Assembly (NCBI GenBank): GCA_025363015.1
Contig: JANYEQ010000076.1
Location: 1-45,615, forward strand
DNA: 45,615 nt
Reading direction: 5' to 3'
Source: Bacteroidota bacterium
GTDB taxonomy: Bacteria; Bacteroidota; Bacteroidia; B-17B0; Aurantibacillaceae
Under the pieces are notes generated by a model. The model did not search any database. It worked only from the letters and a program-made list of their open reading frames with translations, and was not told the origin of the DNA. This document shows positions 28,363 to 37,481 of the stretch, piece by piece; position 1 is the first letter of the stretch, and the number at the start of each line of letters is the position of its first letter. Position numbers and translations under genes: made by a program.

Positions 28363-31300
28363 TTAAAAATCCGTTGCTAATGATATACCAACTATTTTTT
28401 TCTTAGATACTTCCCAATTATCTATACCCCAACCTAAATCTAACCGAACAAAATACCCAAACAAACGCGAGCGGAAACCAAAACCCATACCACCCACTAA
28501 TGGATTTTTAAGATTTACAACCGTTACAATAACACCCGTACCTTCTTTAACATAGGTATTTACATTTTCGGTATTAATTTTACTTAACGGATTAGCACCA
28601 TACCAAGCCATACCCACATCAGCAAAACCTATTAACTGAAAATTATTTAAAAAATCGCTTCTAAATGGCGTACTTATTAAATAACGTACAATTGGAATTC
28701 GTAGTTCGGAATTATACACTAAAAAATTATTACCATTACGTATGTTTTGTTTAAAGCCTCGCATATTAGTAGCAATGGTTTGAAAGCCATATTGCTCGGG
28801 GTGTACAATATTAATATCGTTATTAAACGAAGGATTTATCCAATTATCAACGCCACCTAAATAAAAAATTAATCTATCGGTACCAATAGAGTTACCACCA
28901 GCCAAACGGTTGCACCAGGTTATTTGCCTATGCACTTTTTGGTAATGTCTTGCATCAAAGCCAAAGGTAATTAAGTTGCGGGCTTGGTATGGCTTGTAAA
29001 CTATTTGCCAATATTCGCCCCACACTTTAGCTCTAAAGCCATTAAAAATATTTAGCATTACTTTACGCGTGTTATCAAAAATATATTCTAAACGGGCGCC
29101 ACCTAAATTTTGATAATTGGATTTTAATGGTAATGGTAAATCGCCGTTGGCTAAATATATATATCTATCGTTACGGTAAAGCAACGATAAACGCATAGCC
29201 GAAACAGGACTAAATGGATACTTAATTGAATAACGAACGGTTTGTGTATTTACTTTTGCAAAATAATTACCACCTAAAGGCACGCGCGCAAAGGTTTGCC
29301 TATCTATTAAAATTTGATGATCGATTAATTTTTTGCGCTGTTCCCAACTTAGCATAAACTCATTATCTAATGATGGGTTAATTCTAAACCCTCCTAAAAT
29401 GCGTTTGTCTTCAAACAAATCGCTGATGGCTAATTTGGTTAAAAAATTAAAACCTGGGTTTAAATATACTGGCGAACCGCCACCAGCAAATATTTGGTAG
29501 TTATTTGCTAAAAATGAATTATCGAATTGGGTAACTACATAATCTGTATAAAACGAAGGATAATAATTTTTTTGTATTGGAAATTTAAACAACGTGCTAT
29601 TTAAATTTTTTGTTGCAGAATCTTTTTTACTAATATTGTTTGTAGTATTAGCAGCAATTGTGGTGGTATTTATGGCTACATTTTTTTCACCATCTAATTT
29701 ATAATTATCAAAATCTATCCCTTTAATATTGTTTTCATTTTTATCGGGTTGTGTAGTTTCGTTTGGTTTTAATTCTTTATAGTTTGATGGGTCAGATAAA
29801 ATTGGGCGAGCACTGCCTTTAAACCACGTTGGGTTGGGCTCTTTTAAATTTACCTCGTTTAATTTTGCAATAGGCGACACCAATAGCATATCTTTTCCAT
29901 TGGCATAAATTACTTCGGCAACGTGTGTGTTTAAAAAATTAATGTGTTGTTCTAATATATTTCTATCTAAATTAGATACTGCTTTTGATTTAAAAAAGTA
30001 ACGGTAATGCTCAGTTGTATCTACAAACGAAATACTGCTATCAAACTCAGCTACATAACGGTTGTAAATACCATTTTTATCGCTTAAGTAACTTATATAA
30101 TTGTTTGTATACGCCTGGGGCTGTGTTTCATTAGCATCGGTAGTGTTTGTTACTCGCACCAATACTTTATTTGTAAATGGGTATTGCGCCATAAACAAAT
30201 CCATATTACGATTAAATTTATAAAAGTATTGGGCATCGTCTTTTGCTTTAATGGTATCGTTTTGGCGATTACTTTCAAACACTATTTGTTTATTGCCTTT
30301 TACAAAAATGGGGTTGTTATCGTCCCACACATCGTTAGTTAATTGTTCAATAGCGCTTGTATTTAAGCCAAACACAAAAACATCACTTTGCCCTTTACCT
30401 TTCTTAACGCCACTTAGGGCTAGTTTTTTTCCATCGGGGCTAAACGAAAAACTATTTATTTTTTCAAAACCTGGTAGGTTTCGTTTTACAACTTCTTTGG
30501 TTTCTAAATCAACGGTGTGAATAATGAGTTGATCTTTTCTTTCATAAATCATTGCTACAATGTTTCCTTTTGGATTAAAGGCTAGTAGCGGGTAATTGTA
30601 ATCATCAATTTGCTCAACTTTAGGACCAAATTTTAATAATCGTTTTTGTTTTTTTTCGCCAATAGTTTTTAAGTAAACGCGCATTTGATTTAATTCGTTA
30701 CGAGCGTAAATAACTTGTTTGCCATCTGGACTAATTTTTAGCTGATAATAATGGCGAGTGCTTTTATATTTTTTTAAAACGCTATTATTATTTATGGGCG
30801 ATTTACGCAAACTATCTTTGTACATAAATAATTTACGGTTATACGAATCTGTAAAATCGTAAATTAAATTATCGAGCGATACACCCAATACAAACAAAAA
30901 TGCATTATCGGGGCTACGCGTAACCCTTGTCATGTACAATAAATTAGGTATAACGGCTTCGCCATAAGTATCTACAATATAGTACCAAAGGGCATAGCCT
31001 GCATTAGTAGCTTGTTTGCCCGTTAGTTTATTAAAATTATTAAAATGATTGTTTTTAATAGCATCGTACATGAGGTTGTCGCTGTAGCTTGTCCATCCTT
31101 CGGATAAATATTTTGTAAGGCCTTGGGTGTACCAAGCGGGTAAGTTTAAAAGTGTGGAGTTACGCAACATTTCGCGAGCATTGCCACCATATAGGTTTTG
31201 GTTAATTAATAATTCGGCAAGGGCAGCTCTAATTTGTTGATCTAGTTCGGCATGTGAGCCATTAAAGTAAACGCTTATTTTATCGCCAATAATTTTTGTA

Positions 31301-31653
31301 ACACCACCTATGTTTGTTTGGTCATCGTTACTTAAGCCAAGGTTACTTTGTTTAAAATCGTTTTGGTTGTTGTACACTAAAACGTTTATTTTATCTTCCA
31401 CTACATAATCTAACCGTTTTTGAATAATGGGTAATTGGTTGTTTATAGATACCGAAACATATTTTGCAATTTCGGCACCACCTTGATAAGAGTATACGCG
31501 GTATTGTTCGTAATCAAAATACGTCCAATTAAAATCTTGGTATTGAATACGGTTTTTACCAAAATCCATTTGATGCCCATAATTAAATTGAGCTTTAGCA
31601 AAAGTTGAGGCTAAAATTAGGAGAGAAAGTATAAAACGTTTATAAAAAATCAT
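28363..31653 (-). CDS. Large envelope protein: pseudopeptidase domain, TolB/PD40 propeller, surface-antigen barrel
   Basis: A 1096-residue exported protein. A signal peptide covers residues 1-21 (MIFYKRFILSLLILASTFAKA). Residues about 22-290 resemble a gluzincin (peptidase MA) domain (LPAWYTQGLTKYLSEGW; AELLINQNLYGGNAREML) but lack HExxH and the Glu of the W-x-x-E-G motif. Residues about 300-545 contain PD40/TolB propeller blades (LKISPDGKQVIYARNE, SFSFSPDGKKLALSG, NKQIVFESNRQ). After an Asn/Thr/Lys-rich linker, the last 400 residues look like a bacterial surface antigen barrel (LGGARLEYIFDN, GFGFRSRLFGYFVRLDLGWG), ending in Phe. It probably sits in the outer membrane with the propeller in the periplasm. 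Function unknown. Confidence 0.75.
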   Translation of the reverse strand: MIFYKRFILSLLILASTFAKAQFNYGHQMDFGKNRIQYQDFNWTYFDYEQYRVYSYQGGAEIAKYVSVSINNQLPIIQKRLDYVVEDKINVLVYNNQNDFKQSNLGLSNDDQTNIGGVTKIIGDKISVYFNGSHAELDQQIRAALAELLINQNLYGGNAREMLRNSTLLNLPAWYTQGLTKYLSEGWTSYSDNLMYDAIKNNHFNNFNKLTGKQATNAGYALWYYIVDTYGEAVIPNLLYMTRVTRSPDNAFLFVLGVSLDNLIYDFTDSYNRKLFMYKDSLRKSPINNNSVLKKYKSTRHYYQLKISPDGKQVIYARNELNQMRVYLKTIGEKKQKRLLKFGPKVEQIDDYNYPLLAFNPKGNIVAMIYERKDQLIIHTVDLETKEVVKRNLPGFEKINSFSFSPDGKKLALSGVKKGKGQSDVFVFGLNTSAIEQLTNDVWDDNNPIFVKGNKQIVFESNRQNDTIKAKDDAQYFYKFNRNMDLFMAQYPFTNKVLVRVTNTTDANETQPQAYTNNYISYLSDKNGIYNRYVAEFDSSISFVDTTEHYRYFFKSKAVSNLDRNILEQHINFLNTHVAEVIYANGKDMLLVSPIAKLNEVNLKEPNPTWFKGSARPILSDPSNYKELKPNETTQPDKNENNIKGIDFDNYKLDGEKNVAINTTTIAANTTNNISKKDSATKNLNSTLFKFPIQKNYYPSFYTDYVVTQFDNSFLANNYQIFAGGGSPVYLNPGFNFLTKLAISDLFEDKRILGGFRINPSLDNEFMLSWEQRKKLIDHQILIDRQTFARVPLGGNYFAKVNTQTVRYSIKYPFSPVSAMRLSLLYRNDRYIYLANGDLPLPLKSNYQNLGGARLEYIFDNTRKVMLNIFNGFRAKVWGEYWQIVYKPYQARNLITFGFDARHYQKVHRQITWCNRLAGGNSIGTDRLIFYLGGVDNWINPSFNNDINIVHPEQYGFQTIATNMRGFKQNIRNGNNFLVYNSELRIPIVRYLISTPFRSDFLNNFQLIGFADVGMAWYGANPLSKINTENVNTYVKEGTGVIVTVVNLKNPLVGGMGFGFRSRLFGYFVRLDLGWGIDNWEVSKKKIVGISLATDF

Positions 31654-31770
31654 TGCTTAATATCCTTTAAAAGTACGTATTTTTTTTGCGTTTGACAATA
31701 ATTATAGTGTAAAATTATAACTAATATTTTACAAGTTATGAATGTAAGCTTAAACCATTTATATAAAATC

Positions 31771-31807
31771 AAAAAAGCCCTAAACAAATTCATGTTTAGA
31801 GCTTTTA
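31771..31807 (-). terminator. Rho-independent terminator of the thiolase gene
   Basis: On the reverse strand, GCTCTAAACA pairs with TGTTTAGGGC (one G-U wobble), preceded by A4 and followed by T6, 15 bases after the thiolase stop. Confidence 0.75.
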
Positions 31808-31821
31808 AAATAGTTTATAAA

Positions 31822-32997
31822 TTACATATTTTCAATTACTAATGCACTGGCACCACCGCCACCATTACAAATGCCTGCTGCACCGTATTTTGCATTGTTT
31901 TGTTTTAATACATTAATTAAGGTTACAATTACACGTGCACCGCTGCAACCTAATGGGTGCCCTAATGATACCGCTCCGCCATTAACATTTACTTTGCTGG
32001 CATCTAAATTCATTATTTTTATGTTTGCTAAACCTACTACACTAAAGGCTTCGTTTAGTTCAAAATAATTAATATCTCCCATTTTTAAGCCTGCTTTTTC
32101 AACAGCTTTTGGCACCGCTAAACTTGGTGCAGTAGTAAACCATTCTGGTGCCTGCTCCGCATCGGCATAGCTTTTTATTTTAGCCAATGGTTTTAAACCT
32201 AAGCTTTCTGCTTTTTGTTTACTCATTAAAATTAAAGCCGCTGCACCATCGTTCATGCTACTGGCGTTAGCAGCAGTTACAGTACCTTCTTTACTAAATA
32301 CGGGTTTTAACGTTGGTATTTTTTCAAAATTTACATTTTTGTATTCTTCATCTTCGTTAAATTCAATGTCGCCTTTTTTTGTTTTAACAGTTACGCTTAC
32401 AATTTCATCTTTAAACTTCCCAGCACTCCAAGCTGCTGCACTTCGTCTGTAAGATTCAATGGCAAAAGCATCTTGCTCTTCGCGAGTAAATTTATATTCC
32501 TTAGCACATAAATCTGCACAATTACCCATTGCAGTTCCTGCATATACATCCGTTAAACCATCTTTGGCCAAACCATCAATTAATTTACTATCGCCATACT
32601 TTGCGCCCCAACGGGTAGCATCGCTATAAAATGGCACAGCACTCATGTTTTCCATCCCTCCCGCAATTACAACATCATTATCGCCCAACATAATACTTTG
32701 TGCAGCAAGAGCAATGGCTTTCATACCACTGGCGCACACTTTATTAATTGTGGTACAATTTACGGCATCGGGCAAGCCTGCAAATTTAGCAGCTTGGCGG
32801 GCAGGTGCTTGGCCTAAATTAGCTTGCAATACACTGCCCATAAATACTTCTTGTACTAAATTTACATCTAATTTTATTTTATCTAATGCCCCTTTAATAG
32901 CTGCCGCGCCTAGTTGTGTGGCGGGTACACTTGCTAAAGCACCACCAAAACTTCCTAATGCTGTGCGTACAGCCGATACTATATATACTTCGTTCAT
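31822..32997 (-). CDS. Acetyl-CoA C-acyltransferase (thiolase)
   Basis: The 391-residue thiolase has the nucleophilic Cys in TINKVCASGMKAIALAA (about residue 88), the SMNDGAAALIL segment, the His of ELNEAFSVVG-x, and the C-terminal NGGAVSLGHPLGCSGARV and GICNGGGGASALV with the second catalytic Cys. It condenses two acetyl-CoA or cleaves 3-ketoacyl-CoA; the sequence does not decide between synthetic and degradative use. No 3-hydroxyacyl-CoA dehydrogenase lies beside it. ATG start; alone on its strand. Confidence 0.95.
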   Translation of the reverse strand: MNEVYIVSAVRTALGSFGGALASVPATQLGAAAIKGALDKIKLDVNLVQEVFMGSVLQANLGQAPARQAAKFAGLPDAVNCTTINKVCASGMKAIALAAQSIMLGDNDVVIAGGMENMSAVPFYSDATRWGAKYGDSKLIDGLAKDGLTDVYAGTAMGNCADLCAKEYKFTREEQDAFAIESYRRSAAAWSAGKFKDEIVSVTVKTKKGDIEFNEDEEYKNVNFEKIPTLKPVFSKEGTVTAANASSMNDGAAALILMSKQKAESLGLKPLAKIKSYADAEQAPEWFTTAPSLAVPKAVEKAGLKMGDINYFELNEAFSVVGLANIKIMNLDASKVNVNGGAVSLGHPLGCSGARVIVTLINVLKQNNAKYGAAGICNGGGGASALVIENM

Positions 32998-33316
32998 AAT
33001 TTGTTATTTTTTTAATTCGTGGCCAAATTACAATTTAAATTAAAATACCCACGTTAAATTTTATAAACAGTTTAAGAGCCTGTTTAAGTTTTATAACCAT
33101 CCTTTTTTTTTAAAAACACATAGCAAGTACACATACTTTACAAATAATTTATATAAAATGCAGTAAATTACCAGTAAACATAGTAAATTGAAGCAAAGCT
33201 TCAATTTATGTACTCTTTAATAATGAGATGTTTTAATTCTGTCTTCTGTGTTACTATGTGTTTAATTTTGTACTAAATTATATAGAGTAATAGTATATTG
33301 TTAATTTTATGGCAAA
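32998..33316. other. 319-base intergenic region with nested inverted repeats and the rsgA promoter
   Basis: The gap between the divergent thiolase and rsgA genes has no coding frame. It holds an outer inverted pair AAACACATAG (33114-33123) / CTATGTGTTT (33254-33263) and inside it a perfect palindrome, AAATTGAAGC-AAA-GCTTCAATTT (33185-33207). The right outer arm touches the -7 box TAATTTTG. This layout looks like a small mobile or extragenic repeat unit, or a structured leader; I cannot tell which from one copy. Confidence 0.5.
33263..33270 (+). promoter_or_regulatory. Likely -7 element of rsgA
   Basis: TAATTTTG fits TAnnTTTG and lies 46 bases before the rsgA ATG, at the edge of the inverted repeat. 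No clear TTG at -33. Confidence 0.4.
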
Positions 33317-34249
33317 ATGCAGGGACTAGTTATTAAATCTACCGGAAGTAATTATTTAGTAAACATAAATAATACCGTTTATACGTGTAAACTACAAGGT
33401 AAAATTAGGTTAGAGGGGCGCAAAACCACTAACCCCATTGCTGTGGGCGATATTGTAGATGTGCTATTTGAAAACGAAAAAGAAGTATCTATTATAAAAA
33501 TACACCCTCGCAAAAATTATATTATTCGTAAATCGTTAAACTTAAGTAAGCAAGCGCATATTATTGCTAGTAACCTCGATCAAGCCATTTTAATTGCCAC
33601 CTTATTAGCACCACGCACCAGTTTAGGCTTTATAGATAGATTTTTAATTACTGCCGAAGCGTATAGAATACCCGCCAAACTTATTTTTAATAAATGTGAT
33701 TTATTAAACGAAGAATTGCTGGGTTACCAAAAAGAAATAATTAATATATATGTAAAAGCGGGGTACGATTGCTTTGAAGTAAGTAGCTACAACAACCAAC
33801 AGATAGATGCACTAAAACCTATTTTTAAAAATAAAACTACCTTAATTGCAGGGCATTCGGGGGTTGGTAAATCCACCTTTATTAATGCCATTGAGCCTAG
33901 TTTAACTATTAAAACGGGGCAAATATCATCGGCACATGCCAAAGGTATGCACACTACAACCTTTGCCGAATTGCACCCCCTAAGTTTTGGAGGTAATATT
34001 ATTGATAGCCCTGGAATTAAAGAATTGGGCTTGGTAGAAATGAAAAAAGAAGAAGTTGGGCATTATTTTCCTGAAATTAGAATCCTAATGAATGCCTGTA
34101 AGTTTAATAATTGCATACACGTTAATGAACCCAAATGCGCTGTAATTAAAGCTGTAGAAGATGGTGAATTAAACGAAGAGCGCTATAACAGCTACTTAAA
34201 AATTTTAAACGGTGAAGAAATGGATTGGAATGAATGGGAAATAAAGTAA
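33317..34249 (+). CDS. rsgA: Ribosome small subunit-dependent GTPase A
   Basis: A circularly permuted GTPase that checks late 30S assembly. The 310-residue protein has an OB fold in residues 1-70, then the permuted GTPase order: G4 FNKCD, G1 GHSGVGKST, the switch HTTTFAELH and G3 DSPGIKE. A C-terminal zinc motif follows (NACKFNNCIHVNEPKCAV: C, C, H, C). ATG at 33317, chosen because the ATG eight bases upstream is out of frame. The next gene follows after 77 bases on the same strand. Confidence 0.96.
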   Translation: MQGLVIKSTGSNYLVNINNTVYTCKLQGKIRLEGRKTTNPIAVGDIVDVLFENEKEVSIIKIHPRKNYIIRKSLNLSKQAHIIASNLDQAILIATLLAPRTSLGFIDRFLITAEAYRIPAKLIFNKCDLLNEELLGYQKEIINIYVKAGYDCFEVSSYNNQQIDALKPIFKNKTTLIAGHSGVGKSTFINAIEPSLTIKTGQISSAHAKGMHTTTFAELHPLSFGGNIIDSPGIKELGLVEMKKEEVGHYFPEIRILMNACKFNNCIHVNEPKCAVIKAVEDGELNEERYNSYLKILNGEEMDWNEWEIK

Positions 34250-34326
34250 ATTAACTAAGCCTACTATACATTTGCTATTCGTTAATTTTATGTGCATTTT
34301 TACCCTTAAAATTTAAATTTATATAT

Positions 34327-34845
34327 ATGGATGATAACTTTAACAATAATTTTACAAACGATACAAACCCTACCCTAGCCCAAAAGCCCCAGTTTTTAAA
34401 AGTATTGTGTATTTTATCTATTGTGGCCTGTAGCTTATTAATTATAATTTATACCTGCGGTGCATTTTGCTTAAGCTTGGGGCAAGATAGTATAAATAGC
34501 ATTTGGCAAAAAGTAATTGAAACACAGCCACAGCTAGAAGACGTTAATCCAATGGAGTTTTTTCATGAAGTAGGCATGGTGTGTTTATATGCTTTAATGG
34601 CAAACATTACAGCTTTATTAGGTGTAATAATGATGTGGAATTTAAATAAAATAGGCTTTTTTATTTATGCCATTGCCGAGTTATCATCAAACTTTTTTGG
34701 TTTAAATATGAATGTAAATGGTACCGAAACTAAATCGTACACTGGTACTATTTTTTGGATACTAATAGATCTTATTTTTATAGGCATGTACTTTGTTAAC
34801 CTAAAGTATATGACTAAAAATAAAACTCAAAATTCAGAACTTTAA
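34327..34845 (+). CDS. Small four-helix membrane protein, unknown function
   Basis: The 172-residue protein starts with an Asn-rich soluble head of about 22 residues and then has four hydrophobic segments (around residues 25-50, 80-100, 100-122 and 137-158). The segment LNKIGFFIYAIAELSSNFFG resembles uncharacterised Bacteroidota membrane proteins that I cannot assign to a named family. It lies between rsgA and a POT transporter gene (20-base gap), so it could be cotranscribed with the transporter. Confidence 0.65.
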   Translation: MDDNFNNNFTNDTNPTLAQKPQFLKVLCILSIVACSLLIIIYTCGAFCLSLGQDSINSIWQKVIETQPQLEDVNPMEFFHEVGMVCLYALMANITALLGVIMMWNLNKIGFFIYAIAELSSNFFGLNMNVNGTETKSYTGTIFWILIDLIFIGMYFVNLKYMTKNKTQNSEL

Positions 34846-34865
34846 TTTTTTATTTAAATTTTTTT

Positions 34866-36491
34866 ATGTCAAAATATCCTAAAGGACTTTTCTTTTTAGT
34901 GTTTACCGAATTTTGGGAGCGCTTTGGCTATTATTTAATGATAGGTATTTTTACCCTATACATGACCGCCGAAAAAGCCGATGGTGGCTTTGGTTGGGAT
35001 AATGCCGATGCTGCCGATATTTACGGTACATTTATTGCCGCCGCTTATTTAACGCCCTTTATGGGTGGTCTTTTGGCCGATTTAAAATTAGGCTATCGTT
35101 TTTCAATTACATTAGGTGGTATATTAATGGGCATTGGTTACTGTATGTTGGCCATACCCCAAACCTGGGCATTTTATAGCGCATTAGCGATTATGGTGGT
35201 GGGCAATGGTTTTTTTAAACCTAACATTAGCACCCTACTTGGAAATTTATTTAATGCCCCAGAGTATAAAGATAAAAAAGATACGGGCTACAATATTTTT
35301 TACATGGGTATTAATTTAGGTGCTTTTATTTGCACGTTTATTGCAGCCGTAATGCGTAATAAAATTGGTTGGGGCGCTGCATTTATTTCGGCAGGGGTTG
35401 GTATGTTTATTGGTGTAATTACTTTTTTAATTGGTTCAAAACATTACAAACATGTTGATATTAGAAAAGAACCTAAACCCGAAGACAAACCATTTTTAAT
35501 ACAATTTGTAAAAACCTTATTAGTAGGTTTAGGCTTTGCTACCCTTGGTTGGTTTATACCTAATAATATTATGGGCAGTAATAGCACCGATGCTTTTTTT
35601 ATGTTTTGCATCCCTGTAATTTATTTTTACGCCTCTATTTATTTCAAAGCAAATGCCGAAGAAAAAAAACCATTAGGCACAATGTTTACTATTTTTATTA
35701 TTGTTATTTTATTTTGGGCCATATTTAAACAAAATGGTACCGCCTTAACCACCTATGCTAATTATTATACGGATAGAGAAAGCCCAGCGGCAATTACTGG
35801 TGTAACAAATTATTTAGGTTTTTCAGAAAAGTTAATTGCCGATAACAAAGAAGTAAACCAGGTAGATGAGCAGTTTCGTAAAATAAAAGATAGTGTGGGT
35901 AACCCCATAAAATGTATGGATTATCCCGCTTATTTTAAAAATTTAGACCCTGCAAAAATTCCCGCCAAGGGGCAACCCATAAACTTGGTGAATACCGAAA
36001 TTTTTCAATCGGTAAATCCGTTTTTTGTAGTAGTGCTTACACCATTGCTTATTGCTTTTTTTGCGTTTATGAGGCGCAAAGGTAAAGAGCCCACTACGGC
36101 TAGTAAAATTGCTTATGGTTTGTTAATTAGTGCCCTATCTATTTTAGTAATGGTAGCGGCTATACATTATACTAACAACGGTATGCATAAAGCAAGCGCT
36201 TGGTGGCTTATTAGTTGCTATGGTGTAATTACCATTGGCGAGTTATGTTTAAGCCCAATGGGTCTATCAATGGTTAGTAAACTATCGCCTTTGCGTTTAA
36301 CAGCCTTAATGATGGGCGGCTGGAGTTTAGCCACCTCTATAGGTAATAAGCTAAGCGGTGTATTAGCTAAAAATTGGGATAAGTTTGATAACAAAGCCAA
36401 TTACTTTTGGTTAAACTTTGCGTTATTATTATTTGCTTTTTTCATTATGATGCTGTTATTAAAACGTTTAAACAAAGTGTTTAAAGAGTAA
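34866..36491 (+). CDS. Proton-dependent oligopeptide transporter (POT/PTR2 family)
   Basis: Imports di- and tripeptides with protons. The 541-residue protein carries the POT signature FTEFWERFGYYLMIGI (E-x-x-E-R-F-x-Y-Y) in the first helix and the second family motif near FYMGINLGAFICTF. It has about 14 membrane segments. A hydrophilic insertion of about 75 residues (around 300-375, rich in Asp, Lys and Pro) splits the second half, as in many members of this phylum. Upstream is the small membrane protein gene, downstream dgkA. Confidence 0.93.
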   Translation: MSKYPKGLFFLVFTEFWERFGYYLMIGIFTLYMTAEKADGGFGWDNADAADIYGTFIAAAYLTPFMGGLLADLKLGYRFSITLGGILMGIGYCMLAIPQTWAFYSALAIMVVGNGFFKPNISTLLGNLFNAPEYKDKKDTGYNIFYMGINLGAFICTFIAAVMRNKIGWGAAFISAGVGMFIGVITFLIGSKHYKHVDIRKEPKPEDKPFLIQFVKTLLVGLGFATLGWFIPNNIMGSNSTDAFFMFCIPVIYFYASIYFKANAEEKKPLGTMFTIFIIVILFWAIFKQNGTALTTYANYYTDRESPAAITGVTNYLGFSEKLIADNKEVNQVDEQFRKIKDSVGNPIKCMDYPAYFKNLDPAKIPAKGQPINLVNTEIFQSVNPFFVVVLTPLLIAFFAFMRRKGKEPTTASKIAYGLLISALSILVMVAAIHYTNNGMHKASAWWLISCYGVITIGELCLSPMGLSMVSKLSPLRLTALMMGGWSLATSIGNKLSGVLAKNWDKFDNKANYFWLNFALLLFAFFIMMLLLKRLNKVFKE

Positions 36492-36537
36492 AAATATAGG
36501 CTACTAAAATAGTTAAAAGAATACCTATACTTACACT

Positions 36538-36573
36538 AAAAGCCCAAAAGCAGGTTAATATTTAAGGCTTTTT
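36538..36573 (+). terminator. Possible terminator after the POT gene
   Basis: AAAAGCC pairs with GGCTTTT around a loop of about 21 bases, with T5 at the end. The long loop makes this a weak candidate. Confidence 0.35.
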
Positions 36574-36620
36574 ACTAATATTAATACTAACTGGCTTATA
36601 TTTACATTTAAACCATAAAT

Positions 36621-36986
36621 ATGCTTAAAATGAATTATTTTAAAAAACGCATACTCGCATTTGGCCACGCCTTTAGTGGTTTTTTGGCGGCGTTTAAAGC
36701 CGAAGCACATTTAAAAATTCATGTATTGGCAACCATTTTAGTAATAGCTTGTGGTGTTTATTTTAAAATTAGTAAGTTAGAGTGGCTTATAGTTATTATA
36801 TGTTGCGGACTAGTAATTGCTGCCGAATTATTTAACACTGCCATTGAAAATTTATGTAATGTAATTTCGTCACAACACCACCCAACTATAAAGTTTATAA
36901 AAGATGTAAGTGCAGCGGCCGTATTAATACTTTGTGTAATGTCTGTAATAATAGCAGTACTAATTTTTGGACAAAAAATAGTCTAA
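36621..36986 (+). CDS. dgkA: Diacylglycerol kinase-family membrane protein
   Basis: The 121-residue protein has three membrane helices, like the DgkA/undecaprenol kinase family that phosphorylates diacylglycerol or undecaprenol with ATP. Family residues are present: FGHAFSGFLAAFKAEAHLKIH, the catalytic-site AAELFNTAIENLCN (Glu, Asn) and IKFIKDVSAAAVLI. The Gram-negative/Gram-positive split in substrate is not decided by sequence alone. The start is ATG 36621; a second ATG at 36630 is also possible. It ends before a bidirectional terminator. Confidence 0.9.
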   Translation: MLKMNYFKKRILAFGHAFSGFLAAFKAEAHLKIHVLATILVIACGVYFKISKLEWLIVIICCGLVIAAELFNTAIENLCNVISSQHHPTIKFIKDVSAAAVLILCVMSVIIAVLIFGQKIV

Positions 36987-37000
36987 GTTTTAATGGAGGT

Positions 37001-37042
37001 AAAAAAAATCCGTACTGGTTACAACCAATACGGATTTTTTTT
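37001..37042 (+). terminator. Bidirectional terminator between dgkA and the 114-residue protein gene
   Basis: AATCCGTACTGGTT pairs with AACCAATACGGATT (one C/A mismatch, a wobble on one strand), with a loop of two bases, A8 on the left and T8 on the right. It serves two convergent genes. Confidence 0.85.
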
Positions 37043-37057
37043 ATAAATTATCTTTAA

Positions 37058-37402
37058 TTACGATACTTTTACCGCCTCATAACATTTAAGTTCGCCTGAA
37101 GCGCCTAAAAATTCAGCGTCAATATCTACCAAGCCTACTTTTTTAGTTTGTTCTTTGCTCATAGGTTTGTTTAAGTACCATCTATCGTCTTGTAATTTTA
37201 GATCAATATCCTTATCAACAATAACTTGGTTTAATTGTTTTTGAGTTAAAAACAATACACCCTCTTCATCATCTTCCGTTTCGGGATTAAGCAGGGTACC
37301 AAATAATTTTAACTTAGGTACTTCGGGTTTATATTTAAACTCTAAATCTGTTTGGTCGTTAATTTCAATATATTTTATACCTACTATGTGAATTTCTGCC
37401 AT
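37058..37402 (-). CDS. Conserved-looking small protein of unknown function
   Basis: The 114-residue soluble, acidic protein has no signal peptide or membrane segment and no motif I recognise. It has strands such as EIHIVGIKYIEIN and LKLFGTLLNPE, a run of acidic residues (ETEDDEEG), and a closing GLVDIDAEFLGASGELKCYEAVKV. It lies 79 bases downstream of lptE, on the same strand, before a bidirectional terminator, so it may be the last gene of that operon. Confidence 0.6.
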   Translation of the reverse strand: MAEIHIVGIKYIEINDQTDLEFKYKPEVPKLKLFGTLLNPETEDDEEGVLFLTQKQLNQVIVDKDIDLKLQDDRWYLNKPMSKEQTKKVGLVDIDAEFLGASGELKCYEAVKVS

Positions 37403-37481
37403 TTTATTATAATTTTATGCAAGTTTAATAATAATTTACTTTAAAATGCTGTTTTTTTATTAAAATATTTGAAGTTTATTT

